A stretch of DNA of 64,000 bases, taken from Undibacterium sp049340185 (GTDB taxonomy: Bacteria > Pseudomonadota > Gammaproteobacteria > Burkholderiales > Burkholderiaceae_D). Location of the stretch: the NCBI RefSeq assembly GCF_049340185.1, contig NZ_JBMPPC010000002.1:372001-436000 (forward strand), in the 5' to 3' direction. Positions 17,185-26,389 of the stretch are shown piece after piece. The position numbers were made by a program, and so were the translations under genes. The notes beneath the pieces are model-generated. The model was not told where the DNA came from, did not search any database, and saw only the letters and a program-made list of their open reading frames with translations. Within the stretch, counting starts at the first letter, position 1. Every line of letters begins with the position of its first letter.

Positions 17185-17508
17185 TCAGATCGCTTTGATG
17201 GTGCCCTTAGGCAGCAACATGGTAACGGCCACTTTTTGCACAACGATTTCAGTGCCATTCGCGACTTCGATAGTGACATAAGCGTCAGTCACTTTAGTCA
17301 CTTTGCCCAAGACACCGCCAGCGGTAACGACTTCATCGTTCTTCGCCAATGCTTCCATCATGGATTTTTGTTCTTTTTGACGCTTCATTTGCGGGCGTAT
17401 CATCAAGAAGTACAGCACCACAAACATCAAAATGATAGGCAGAAAACTCATCAGATCGCCGCTACCGCCAAGAGGGGAAGACTGCGCATAAGCATTGGAA
17501 ATAAACAC
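17185..17508 (-). CDS. yajC: Sec translocon accessory protein YajC
   Basis: 107-aa single-span membrane protein of the SecDF-YajC complex. Seen: a short periplasmic N-terminus, a helix (MSFLPIILMFVVLYFLMIRPQ) and the signature RPQMKRQKEQKSMMEAL leading into a small soluble domain with GGVLGKV. In most Burkholderiales yajC directly follows queA and tgt. Here tgt is 3.9 kb away behind an insertion, so yajC-secD-secF must start from a promoter in 17509-17880. Confidence 0.95.
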   Translation of the reverse strand: MFISNAYAQSSPLGGSGDLMSFLPIILMFVVLYFLMIRPQMKRQKEQKSMMEALAKNDEVVTAGGVLGKVTKVTDAYVTIEVANGTEIVVQKVAVTMLLPKGTIKAI

Positions 17509-17880
17509 GTTGAAATTCCTTAAATTTTAATAATTATCTGCAAGGCAAGAATAAATCGACATCAGGTCATCAAATGGTGACAAAAATACCAATTAAAAGA
17601 GTCTGCCAACGATCGCAAAGCGCCACATTCTAGCATTGGAGAGCGTGATTGCTAGGTTTTAGTATGGTGACGATGTCCGGCCAATCAAGATTTAAACCGC
17701 TGCCGGGCAGATTTTGTGGAAATCCTGCACAAATCAGGTAGTTAAGCGACATTTGTATGGCAGCATAATCCTGATTACCGCACTGAGTTTGACTGTAATT
17801 CACTCGGTACCACATACAGGAATGCTCAATTAAGTTATGCTAGCGGCAATATTAATGAAAATATATTAACGAAAGATAGC
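17509..17880. other. Intergenic region between yajC and the protease gene
   Basis: 372 bases between divergent genes. It must carry the promoters for yajC-secDF (minus) and for the protease-FHA pair (plus). No gene, strong hairpin or unambiguous -35/-10 pair was recognised by eye. Confidence 0.4.
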
Positions 17881-19242
17881 ATGCGATTCATACAACCGGC
17901 AATGTGGAGTGCCTGCCTGATCAGTCTAGCGAGTTTGACGGCCTCACACCAGGTTTCGGCGGCACCTCAGATAACACTACCGGCTCAGGCTAGCAGTGAA
18001 AGTGACGCCAGTCAGGTGCGTCAGCCCCCCTCGTCCACCGCGCAGAAACTATATTCCGCTGCCAAAGCCGACTTATTACAAATCCGCATGTTGCTGAAAA
18101 ATGCGCGCAGCCAGTCCTCGGTCGGCTCCGGATTTTTGATTGGCACCAGCAATCTGGTGCTGACGAATTACCATGTGGTGTCGCAAATGGCACTTGATCC
18201 CGATGTGTACGTCGGTGAATACATAGACACCGAAGGTAAGCGCGGCCCCGTCGAATTATTGGCGGTCGATGTGCTGCATGATCTGGCTGTAGTCAGGATC
18301 AACCGCAACGGTACTGGCTTCTTCACGATTCCCGATACGCTTGCGCCGCTGACGCAAGGACAATACCTGTATTCACTCGGCAATCCTCTGGATCTGGGCT
18401 TTGCGATTTCAGAAGGCTCCTATAACGGTGTCATTACCCGCAGTTTTTATGACCAGCTGATGTTCACCGGCCCCATCAATTCCGGCATGAGCGGCGGCCC
18501 CAGTGTCAATGTCGATGGTGCGGTTGCCGGCGTCAATGTATCCAAGCGCCTGGACGGCGAGCTGGTAAGTTTTTTAGTGCCGATCAAATACGGACAAGAG
18601 TTACTCAAAAAAGTGGCGAAGCAAAGCAAAGCGCCTAAAGACTTTAATCCCCTGATCGGCGACCAGTTGCTGGAACATCAGCGCGGTATGATCGCCAGAT
18701 TACTCGATGCTCCGTTCACGCAAAAGACGATGGGGCCCTATCAAGTTCCCGTCAGAGAATCGGATCAGGTACGCTGCTGGGGGCATTCCAACGTCAAAGA
18801 CGAAGTGGGATTTACGGTCGACAGTATCAACTGCAAAATGGAATCGGCTATTTTTATCTCTGACTCGCAACAGACCGGGCATGTCTCGATGGGGCATCAG
18901 TATGTCACCACCAAGACTCTGGACACATTGCGTTTCTCGGTTCTGGCAAGTCGTATGTTCAAAGCGAATAACTTGGGCTCCCGCAAAGACAGTCAGTTGA
19001 CCAGTGCCTCGTGTACTGAGCAGTTTGTCACGACCAAGACCCTGCCGTTGCGCGCGGTGCTCTGTGTCCGAGCCTACCGCAAGTTTGTCGGCTTGTATAA
19101 CTTCACTTTATTTACTGCCAGCACGGATGAAGCCAAAGCCAGCTTGCAGAGCCGTGTCGATGTGACCGGCGTCTCCTACGAAAACGGCTTGAAGACGACA
19201 CGCAACTTCCTCGATGCGATGTCACGCGGGAGCAAAAAATGA
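17881..19242 (+). CDS. Secreted trypsin-like serine protease (S1 family)
   Basis: 453 aa. An N-terminal signal peptide (cleavage near residue 27, VSAAP) is followed by a chymotrypsin/DegP-like protease domain. The triad is readable: His98 in TNYHVVSQ, Asp134 in VLHDLAVVRI, and Ser204 in INSGMSGGPS. After the protease domain (to about residue 245) comes a 200-residue C-terminal part with cysteines and no PDZ signature, which I do not recognise. A periplasmic location is inferred. The stop overlaps the next gene's ATG (ATGA), so it is translationally coupled to a membrane FHA protein. Substrate unknown. The pair is inserted between tgt and yajC in opposite orientation. Confidence 0.88.
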   Translation: MRFIQPAMWSACLISLASLTASHQVSAAPQITLPAQASSESDASQVRQPPSSTAQKLYSAAKADLLQIRMLLKNARSQSSVGSGFLIGTSNLVLTNYHVVSQMALDPDVYVGEYIDTEGKRGPVELLAVDVLHDLAVVRINRNGTGFFTIPDTLAPLTQGQYLYSLGNPLDLGFAISEGSYNGVITRSFYDQLMFTGPINSGMSGGPSVNVDGAVAGVNVSKRLDGELVSFLVPIKYGQELLKKVAKQSKAPKDFNPLIGDQLLEHQRGMIARLLDAPFTQKTMGPYQVPVRESDQVRCWGHSNVKDEVGFTVDSINCKMESAIFISDSQQTGHVSMGHQYVTTKTLDTLRFSVLASRMFKANNLGSRKDSQLTSASCTEQFVTTKTLPLRAVLCVRAYRKFVGLYNFTLFTASTDEAKASLQSRVDVTGVSYENGLKTTRNFLDAMSRGSKK

Positions 19243-20216
19243 GCGCCCCTTATTTCATCGAAATCCTGGCACGCAATGGTGATGTCATACAGCGTCATCA
19301 GGTTCAGACACTGCCGGTTCGCATCGGACGCGCTTACGATAATGATGTGATTTTGGACGACGCACATATCGCGGCACACCATGCGATCATCGAACTCAAC
19401 AGCGAGGCACAATTATGTGCACGTGATACCGGCAGCCTCAACGGCATTATCCAGGCGGAGAAACGTCAATCGACCATCGCACTGAATGGCAATACCGTGA
19501 TCCGTCTCGGGCACACAAGCATACGCATACGCGACACGAGTTTTACCGTCGCGCCAGAAGTACCCGACCGCACCCGGCACACCTGGGAAGGTTTTGTACC
19601 AGGAATGATCGGTACGTTCCTGATCGCCTTGTTTGCGATTTACTCCACCTGGCAAACCGATACCAAACCATTGCAGGCAATCAGTTATGTCCAGGCAATC
19701 GCCTATATCCTGGGCGGTGGCCTGGTGTGGAGCGGACTCTGGGCAATTGCGAATCGCTTATTTGCCCAGCACCCGCGCTTCGGTCGTCATCTGTTTATTT
19801 TCGGTGCAGGCATAACGGCGCTGACGCTGTTGGAACTCGGTCTCAGCGTGATTGCTTACGCCTTCTCGCTCGACTGGCTAAGCCGCTATATTGTGCATTT
19901 GTATGTCATGGCCGCATGCACCATGCTGTTTTTTCACCTGCTCACGATCAAACCACATCATCCCAAACGCCTCGCGGGCGTCTCAGCGCTGTTAATGTTA
20001 TTAAGTTCCAGCCTGATCCTGATGAGCAATGAACAAAAACTGGGCCGACTTTCTGGTGAAGCATTTATGAGTGTGCTCCTGCCACCCGCAATACGTATCA
20101 GTCCCGATCACAGTACCGACGAGCTCATGCAAAATGTCAGTGCAATGAAAGCGAAACTCGATATTGAGCGTATGAAAAAAGTGAAAGACGACGGTAGTGA
20201 TTCTGAGGACGATTGA
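19239..20216 (+). CDS. FHA-domain membrane protein
   Basis: 325 aa. An N-terminal forkhead-associated domain (about residues 1-105) has GR at 30-31, His48 and the closing SLNG at 66-69. The Ser of the usual SxxH phosphothreonine site is replaced by Ala45 (HIAAHHA). Five hydrophobic segments follow (about 118-270), then a cytoplasmic tail with a charged, Asp-rich end (KKVKDDGSDSEDD). Known: FHA domains bind phosphothreonine peptides. The Ser loss makes classical binding doubtful. No Ser/Thr kinase gene is in the window. Coupled with the upstream secreted protease, it suggests an envelope protein pair; its function is unknown. Confidence 0.85.
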   Translation: MSAPYFIEILARNGDVIQRHQVQTLPVRIGRAYDNDVILDDAHIAAHHAIIELNSEAQLCARDTGSLNGIIQAEKRQSTIALNGNTVIRLGHTSIRIRDTSFTVAPEVPDRTRHTWEGFVPGMIGTFLIALFAIYSTWQTDTKPLQAISYVQAIAYILGGGLVWSGLWAIANRLFAQHPRFGRHLFIFGAGITALTLLELGLSVIAYAFSLDWLSRYIVHLYVMAACTMLFFHLLTIKPHHPKRLAGVSALLMLLSSSLILMSNEQKLGRLSGEAFMSVLLPPAIRISPDHSTDELMQNVSAMKAKLDIERMKKVKDDGSDSEDD

Positions 20217-20243
20217 ATTTAATACTGATTATTCTTGACTCAT

Positions 20244-20276
20244 AAAAAAGGCTGACAAAACATTGTCAGCCTTTTT
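20244..20276. terminator. Bidirectional terminator
   Basis: A stem of 14 bases including the A/T ends (AAAAAGGCTGACAA 20245-20258 with 20263-20276) and a 4-base loop. T runs on both strands close the FHA gene from the left; on the minus strand it lies beyond the TraB-like gene end. Confidence 0.9.
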
Positions 20277-20498
20277 AACGTAAGTTAAGTGAACTCGGTT
20301 AGAGAAAATTATCATGTCTCTATTTTATTTCGCTACATTCATTAAAAACTTCTATATACCACTCACTGCAGCAATGCAGTGACACGACACGCCAGATTTT
20401 GAGACGAATAATCGTCGAGTAATCGTCTGGAACTAAGGCAATTCGACTTGAGTCAAGTTGAGAGTTCTATCTAGAAAGTAGTCAAACCAAAACATTAC

Positions 20499-21446
20499 CT
20501 ACTCAACGCGATTAATCTGAAAACCCTTCTTCTTCAAAATATCAAGAATACTGTTTTTACCAATCATATGACCCGCCCCCACAACCACAAAAACCGGCTG
20601 CCCGCCATTCATCAATTTAATGATTTTTTCACTCATGCCGACATTGCGGTCGTCGAGTAAACGTTTCATCATCTTGGCAGAGGCGGCGTCTTTGTTATTG
20701 AGGTCGTCGAGGATTTTTTCTAGGGCTGGTGCGTCACCGGATCTCCAGGCAGCAACCATGTTCTCTGCTTCTTTGACCGCTTCGCCGCTCTGGATACCTT
20801 TGAGGGTAGATGCCAGCATTTCATCGCCTTCTTTATCGCTGAAGTCGGTTAATACTTTTATCTGAAACGCCAGTGTTTCTAATTCCTGAATTTTCTTTTT
20901 ATCTGCTTTAGCACGATTCAGAAAATACACGTCAATACCGGCCTGCGGCTGATAGCCCTGCCCCATCATGACACCGACGACTAAGCCGGTACTGACCATG
21001 GCGGGCTTAAGCATTTGTAATTGTGTAATGGCGGGACCAGCAACCTTGTTCAGTTCTGCCCAGGTTTCAGCCGAGATATGTTTGTCTAACTGATCCGGCG
21101 CTTTATATATAACCTGCGGCATGACTTTAGCAATTGCTTTCTGGTCCGTCGCATCGACCTCGACTGCCAGAATCTTCGACTTGGCGTACGCCTCTTCTAC
21201 CGCCGTTGTCAGCGGATAAAAATCCGGTTTAGCCAGATGGATTGATCCCAGCAAATAAGCGGTTTTCTGACCTGCCTTGATTTCCCACATCAGACCTTTT
21301 GCCGGCGCGGACTGAGTCGCGTCGGTGACTTTGGCTACTTCGGCATCGGCATATGATGACTGATGCGGCGCGAACAAGACGACTGCTACACTGAATAAAG
21401 CGGTCAGTGCGTGGCGATATGTATTTGTTTTATGAAGGTACATCAT
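20499..21446 (-). CDS. TraB/GumN family protein
   Basis: 315 aa with a signal peptide (about residues 1-33). Family features are GLMWEIKAGQKTAYLLGSIH near the N-terminus of the mature part and VFVVVGAGHMIGKNSIL near the C-terminus. The conserved GSIH and GAGH histidines of the TraB/PrgY/GumN fold are present; this fold is related to Tiki-type metalloproteases. A periplasmic protein is inferred, with enzymatic role unproven. The ATG overlaps the tgt stop (TAATG), so it is cotranscribed with tgt; another ATG is the next codon. Confidence 0.85.
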   Translation of the reverse strand: MMYLHKTNTYRHALTALFSVAVVLFAPHQSSYADAEVAKVTDATQSAPAKGLMWEIKAGQKTAYLLGSIHLAKPDFYPLTTAVEEAYAKSKILAVEVDATDQKAIAKVMPQVIYKAPDQLDKHISAETWAELNKVAGPAITQLQMLKPAMVSTGLVVGVMMGQGYQPQAGIDVYFLNRAKADKKKIQELETLAFQIKVLTDFSDKEGDEMLASTLKGIQSGEAVKEAENMVAAWRSGDAPALEKILDDLNNKDAASAKMMKRLLDDRNVGMSEKIIKLMNGGQPVFVVVGAGHMIGKNSILDILKKKGFQINRVE

Positions 21447-22579
21447 TAGACTCCTCTAGCACGATCAGCATGGAATTGCGCGACGAATTCCGGGAAACGG
21501 TCATCATCCAAAGACTGACGGATTCCCTTCATCAGTTCCAGGTAGTAGTGCAAATTGTGGATCGTATTTAGACGTGCACCGAGAATTTCGCCGGTGCGGT
21601 GCAGATGGTGCAAATAGGCGCGTGAGAAATTTTTGCACGCATAGCAGGTACAGGTTTCATCAAGCGGTGCTTTGTCTTCTTTATAGCGGGCATTCTTGAT
21701 TTTGACATCGCCGTAACGGGTGAATATCCAGCCATTGCGCGCATTGCGGGTCGGCATGACGCAATCAAACATATCGATACCATTGGCAACACCGGCCACC
21801 AGATCTTCCGGCGTACCGACCCCCATCAGGTAATGCGGTTTGTTCTCGGGCAAACGCGGTCCGACATGCGCCAGTACACGCAGCATATCTTCCTTCGGCT
21901 CACCGACCGACAAGCCACCAATCGCAATACCGTGGAAATTCAAGTCATTCAGACCAGCCAATGATTCGTCACGCAGATGCTCGAACATGCCGCCCTGCAC
22001 GATGCCGAATAAGGCATTTGGATTGCCGCCCTGGTCAAACTCGTTTTTGGAACGCTGCGCCCAACGCAGCGACATACGCATGGATTTTGCTGCTTCTTCT
22101 ATCGTCGCCGGACGACCGTCGATTTCATACGGTGTGCACTCATCGAACTGCATGACGATATCGGAGTTCAGCGCGCGCTGAATTTGCATGGAAATCTCTG
22201 GCGATAAAAACAGGCGCTCGCCACTAATCGGTGACGCAAACTTCACGCCCTCTTCGGTAATCTTACGCATGGCACCCAGAGAAAAAACCTGAAAGCCGCC
22301 TGAGTCAGTCAATATCGGTTTATCCCAACCCATGAAGTCATGCAGCCCGCCAAACTTGTTGATCACGTCCAGACCCGGACGCAGCCACAGATGGAAGGTG
22401 TTGCCGAGAATGATGTGGGCATCAATCTCTTTCAGCTCCAGCGGCGACATCGCCTTCACAGAACCATAGGTACCGACAGGCATAAAGATCGGCGTTTCAA
22501 TCACACCGTGATTGACGGTGACGCGACCGCGACGGGCAGCGGTGGTTTTGTCTTTTTTAATTAATTGAAATTCAAGCAT
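21446..22579 (-). CDS. tgt: Queuine tRNA-ribosyltransferase
   Basis: Exchanges guanine 34 of GUN-anticodon tRNAs for preQ1 in queuosine synthesis. 377 aa, the normal size. Seen: PIFMPVGTYGSVKAM, LTDSGGFQVFSLG with the catalytic Asp, VGTPEDL, DCVMPTRNARNG with the second active-site Asp, and the zinc site CxCxxC...H (TCTCYACK ... LHHLHR). It follows queA by 124 bases that carry a repeat arm (22611-22632). Confidence 0.97.
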   Translation of the reverse strand: MLEFQLIKKDKTTAARRGRVTVNHGVIETPIFMPVGTYGSVKAMSPLELKEIDAHIILGNTFHLWLRPGLDVINKFGGLHDFMGWDKPILTDSGGFQVFSLGAMRKITEEGVKFASPISGERLFLSPEISMQIQRALNSDIVMQFDECTPYEIDGRPATIEEAAKSMRMSLRWAQRSKNEFDQGGNPNALFGIVQGGMFEHLRDESLAGLNDLNFHGIAIGGLSVGEPKEDMLRVLAHVGPRLPENKPHYLMGVGTPEDLVAGVANGIDMFDCVMPTRNARNGWIFTRYGDVKIKNARYKEDKAPLDETCTCYACKNFSRAYLHHLHRTGEILGARLNTIHNLHYYLELMKGIRQSLDDDRFPEFVAQFHADRARGV

Positions 22580-22610
22580 AGGATTTACAGACCTAAAAAT
22601 AAAAGTGCAT

Positions 22611-22632
22611 CGTAGGGTGCGCCGCGCGCACC
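22611..22632. repeat. Single arm of the GTAGGGTGCGC repeat element
   Basis: CGTAGGGTGCGCCGCGCGCACC between queA and tgt matches one arm of the inverted-repeat element found complete at 62328-62413. The second arm is absent here. Confidence 0.65.
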
Positions 22633-22703
22633 AAAAATTTGTGTGAACCAGTGATGCGTATGTTGTCGCTCACTGATTCTCGGATTGTTCAACCTCAAAC
22701 AAT

Positions 22704-23774
22704 CTATTCCAGAGGGCCGGTGATTGGCTCTTCCTGCCCAGAGGTATTCGTCAACAACATCGCATCGCCATAACTAAAAAAACGATAGCGACTGGCAATG
22801 GCATGAGCATAAGTTGCACGGATGCGATCATAGCCTGCAAAGGCGGAGACCAGCATCAGCAGGGTTGATTTTGGTAAATGAAAATTGGTGATGAGCCTGT
22901 CGACGGTCTTGAAAACATAGCCCGGCGTAATGAACAAACGGGTGTCATCACTACCGGCCTGCAAACTGCCCGATTGCGAACCAGACTCCAGCGCACGCAT
23001 GCTGGTGGTGCCGACGGCGACTACGGATTTACCGGCGGCCTTCGTGGCGCGCACCGCATCGACCGTAGCTTCTGAGATGGTGTACCACTCACTGTGCATG
23101 GCATGATCCGCCAAATTCTCGGTACGTACGGGCTGAAATGTGCCAGCACCGACGTGCAAAGTCACATAGGCAAACTGGATACCTTTTTCCGCACAACGGT
23201 CAAGTAAAGCCTGGTCAAAATGCAGACCAGCCGTTGGTGCCGCAACCGCGCCAGGCACGCGTGAGTACACCGTTTGATAGCGATGTTCGTCAAAGTCATC
23301 GGCTTCGTGATTGATGTAAGGAGGTAAAGGCAGGCGACCATATTGCTCGATCAACTCAAATACATCGCCAGGAAAATGCAGAGTAAAAAATTCACCGGCA
23401 CGCTCGCCGACCACCACATCAAAGGCATCTGCCAGACGAATTTTTGCACCTGCCTGCGGCGACTTGGAAGCTCGCAACTGGACGTGCACGATATGCTCGT
23501 CAGCCGTATTGCTGATCACGCGCTCGACTAGCATTTCGACCTTACCGCCGGTTTCCTTGACGCCATGAAAACGCGCCTTGAGTACGCGGGTATCGTTAAA
23601 TACCAGCAAATCGCCTGCCGACAATTGCTCGACAATATCGGCAAAATGCCGGTCGATCAGACGGTCGCCATCAACATGCAGCAAACGTGATGCCGTGCGG
23701 TCAGGCAAGGCGGTTTGCGCGATCAATTCTTCGGGCAGATCAAAATCAAAATCACTCAGGGTCAGGGTAGACAT
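22704..23774 (-). CDS. queA: S-adenosylmethionine:tRNA ribosyltransferase-isomerase
   Basis: Makes epoxyqueuosine from 7-aminomethyl-7-deazaguanine in tRNA. 356 aa from the ATG at 23774; three extra codons from a TTG are possible. Seen: FDFDLPEELIAQTALPDR at the start, FNDTRVLKARF, the PTAGLHFD motif, HVGAGTFQPVR, and the end block TNFHLPKSTLLMLVSAFAG. All are diagnostic of QueA. The gene heads the queA-tgt-traB-like transcript. Confidence 0.97.
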   Translation of the reverse strand: MSTLTLSDFDFDLPEELIAQTALPDRTASRLLHVDGDRLIDRHFADIVEQLSAGDLLVFNDTRVLKARFHGVKETGGKVEMLVERVISNTADEHIVHVQLRASKSPQAGAKIRLADAFDVVVGERAGEFFTLHFPGDVFELIEQYGRLPLPPYINHEADDFDEHRYQTVYSRVPGAVAAPTAGLHFDQALLDRCAEKGIQFAYVTLHVGAGTFQPVRTENLADHAMHSEWYTISEATVDAVRATKAAGKSVVAVGTTSMRALESGSQSGSLQAGSDDTRLFITPGYVFKTVDRLITNFHLPKSTLLMLVSAFAGYDRIRATYAHAIASRYRFFSYGDAMLLTNTSGQEEPITGPLE

Positions 23775-23975
23775 GCGATGCAATAAGTAAAAGCGGTCAG
23801 GTAAAAAAGAAACGTCTAAAAGAAATTTTTAAAAACAAACACACAGTATTCATGCGGCTTTGCAAGGCTTTTTGGCTCAAAACCCGCATCAACATTGCGG
23901 ACAAAGTTTAGGAAACCCCTAAAAACAGCTAAAACGGCAACAATCTCACACCTCAATGAAACTTCGCGCTAGACA

Positions 23976-23991
23976 CTGTATAAAAAAACAG
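23976..23991. promoter_or_regulatory. LexA-type SOS box
   Basis: CTGT-N8-ACAG with an A/T-only centre. Flanking bases extend it to TACTGT...ACAGTG on the minus strand, an excellent match to the proteobacterial LexA consensus. It lies 111 bases before recG and 201 bases before queA on the other strand. The remainder of 23775-24102 holds no gene. Confidence 0.75.
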
Positions 23992-24102
23992 TAGAATGGC
24001 ATCATTCCATTTCATGAAGCACGCCGTAGCAGTCTACAGCAGCAATGCGTAAGTCCTTGTGTCAAACCAATCAGACGAACAGAAAACCCAGCATTCTACC
24101 TT

Positions 24103-26259
24103 ATGCCTGCTCCTTCTCCATTGAGTCCACACACTCCCGATATGACCGAGATGCCCGTTGCATCTGGCAAGGCGCGTAAGCGATCCGCATCTGGTGCAGC
24201 CCCTGACACCAAGTCCAAGAGCGCAGCCAAGCTCGTTGTCAATAAGCTGGCCGACAAGTTCGCCAAACTCGGTTTACGCTCAGAGATGGATTTTGTCCTG
24301 CATCTGCCGATGCGCTATGAGGATGAGACTGCAATCACCAGCATGCATGACGCCAGTTTTCGCGGTGGCAGTATGGTGCAAATTGAAGGCGTCGTGACGG
24401 AATGTGATATTCAATATCGACCGCGCCGGCAACTGGTCGTCACGATTGCGGATGAAACGGCGCAAGTAGTGCTGCGCTTTTTAAACTTCTACGGCAGCCA
24501 GACCAAGCAGATGGCAGTTGGCATGCGGGTGCGGGCGCGTGGCGAATTGCGCCACGGCTTCTTCGGTGCAGAGATGGTGCATCCGAGCTACAAGATGGTC
24601 AACGAAGGCGCACCGCTGCCCACCGCGCTGACGCCGGTCTATCCCGCCGGTGAAGGCGTGTCGCAAACCATGCTACGCAAGGCGATCGCAACCGCGCTGA
24701 CCAAGGTGCAATGGCAAGACACACTGTCGCCAGCCTTGCTCGCAGAATTACAGCTAGAGAGTTTTGAAGCTTCCGTCCGCTTGCTACACAATCCCCCGCC
24801 CGATGCCGATCAGCATAGTTTGATCGAACATGAGCATCCGGCCTGGCAGCGGATGAAGTTTGATGAACTGCTGGCACAGCAGCTTTCACTCAAACGGGCA
24901 CAAGCAACTCGCAGAGCAAAAGGCGCGACCGCGTTGCCTGTCGTTGGTGAACTCTGCAATGCGTTTTTGATGACGCTACCCTTCACACTCACCGGCGCCC
25001 AAGAACGCGTGCTGGCAGAAATCCGCAGCGACCTGAAACAGAGTTTCCCTATGCAGCGCCTGCTCCAGGGTGATGTCGGCAGCGGCAAAACCATCGTCGC
25101 TGCGCTGGCTGCGGCACAGGCGATTGATAGCGGTTATCAGGCTGCGTTAATGGCACCGACCGAGATTCTGGCGGATCAGCATTTTCGTAAGATCGCTGCA
25201 TGGCTGGAACCATTAGGCGTCAAAACCGCATGGCTGACCGGCAGCCTGAAGAAAAAAGACAAAGAAAAAGCGCAGGCCATGATCGCCTCGGGCGAAGCAC
25301 AGCTCGTGATTGGCACACATGCCCTGATCCAGGATGCGGTGCAATTTTTTAATCTCGGTCTGGTCATCGTCGATGAGCAGCATCGCTTTGGTGTTGCACA
25401 GCGCCTCACTCTGCGCAATAAAGCACAGGCCGGAAAAATCCCGCATCAGCTCATGATGTCTGCCACACCGATTCCGCGCACCCTGGCAATGACTTATTAC
25501 GCAGATCTGGAAGTATCGGTGATTGATGAGTTGCCGCCGGGACGCACACCGATCGTAACCCGTGTCGTCGATCAGAATCGGCGCGACGAAGTCATCGAGC
25601 GCGTGCACGCAGCAGCGCAAGACGGCAAGCAAGTGTATTGGGTATGTCCTCTGATCGAAGAATCCGAAACCCTGCAATTGCAAACAGCAACCGATACCCA
25701 TGCAATGCTGAGTGCCGCATTGCCCGATCTGCGGGTAGGCCTGGTACATGGCCGCTTAAAACAGGCGGAGAAGCAGGCCGTGATGGATGCTTTTACCAGA
25801 AATGAAGTGCAGGTACTGGTCGCGACCACGGTGATTGAAGTCGGTGTCGATGTGCCGAACGCCAGCCTGATGGTGATTGAGCACGCCGAGCGTTTCGGCC
25901 TGTCACAGCTCCATCAATTACGTGGCCGTGTCGGTCGCGGCGCCGCAGCCAGCGTATGTTTGCTACTATATTTAGGACCACTGGGCGGCACGGCGAAGCA
26001 GCGCCTGATGACCATGCGCGAGAGTACCGATGGTTTTGAAATCGCTAGAAAAGATCTGGAGTTACGCGGCCCCGGCGAATTCCTCGGCGCACGCCAGTCG
26101 GGTGAAGCCATGCTGCGTTTCGCCAACCTGGAAACTGATCAATGGCTGGTCGAAAAAGCCCGCAATCTGGCCATCGATTTACTCCAGCATGACACCCCGA
26201 CGGTAGACGCCCATCTACAACGCTGGATGGGGAATAAAGAAGAATTTTTACGGGTTTGA
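24103..26259 (+). CDS. recG: ATP-dependent DNA helicase RecG
   Basis: Branch-migrates and regresses stalled replication forks. 718 aa. An N-terminal extension of about 45 residues is rich in Ser/Lys, then comes the wedge/OB domain (HLPMRYEDET). The superfamily 2 helicase core follows: GDVGSGKT (Walker A), VIVDEQHRFGV (DExH), MSATPIPRTLAM, then the TRG-type region with GRVGRG and a closing ELRGPGEFLGARQSG. A LexA-type box lies upstream, suggesting DNA-damage control. The start codon is somewhat uncertain because the N-terminal tail is poorly conserved. Confidence 0.96.
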   Translation: MPAPSPLSPHTPDMTEMPVASGKARKRSASGAAPDTKSKSAAKLVVNKLADKFAKLGLRSEMDFVLHLPMRYEDETAITSMHDASFRGGSMVQIEGVVTECDIQYRPRRQLVVTIADETAQVVLRFLNFYGSQTKQMAVGMRVRARGELRHGFFGAEMVHPSYKMVNEGAPLPTALTPVYPAGEGVSQTMLRKAIATALTKVQWQDTLSPALLAELQLESFEASVRLLHNPPPDADQHSLIEHEHPAWQRMKFDELLAQQLSLKRAQATRRAKGATALPVVGELCNAFLMTLPFTLTGAQERVLAEIRSDLKQSFPMQRLLQGDVGSGKTIVAALAAAQAIDSGYQAALMAPTEILADQHFRKIAAWLEPLGVKTAWLTGSLKKKDKEKAQAMIASGEAQLVIGTHALIQDAVQFFNLGLVIVDEQHRFGVAQRLTLRNKAQAGKIPHQLMMSATPIPRTLAMTYYADLEVSVIDELPPGRTPIVTRVVDQNRRDEVIERVHAAAQDGKQVYWVCPLIEESETLQLQTATDTHAMLSAALPDLRVGLVHGRLKQAEKQAVMDAFTRNEVQVLVATTVIEVGVDVPNASLMVIEHAERFGLSQLHQLRGRVGRGAAASVCLLLYLGPLGGTAKQRLMTMRESTDGFEIARKDLELRGPGEFLGARQSGEAMLRFANLETDQWLVEKARNLAIDLLQHDTPTVDAHLQRWMGNKEEFLRV

Positions 26260-26389
26260 TCTGCTTATTTACGATTCAAACGCAGTACATTACTACTCGC
26301 CACCGCTTGAGGCATAGCGAGTGCAAAACAAGTATTCGCAAGTATTCATCCACAACTATTTCACAAACACAAACATAAAAAATCTCACC

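Noticed and set aside
25213..25749. 178-codon minus-strand frame inside recG
   Set aside because: It is a shadow of the highly conserved helicase coding sequence in the opposite strand.
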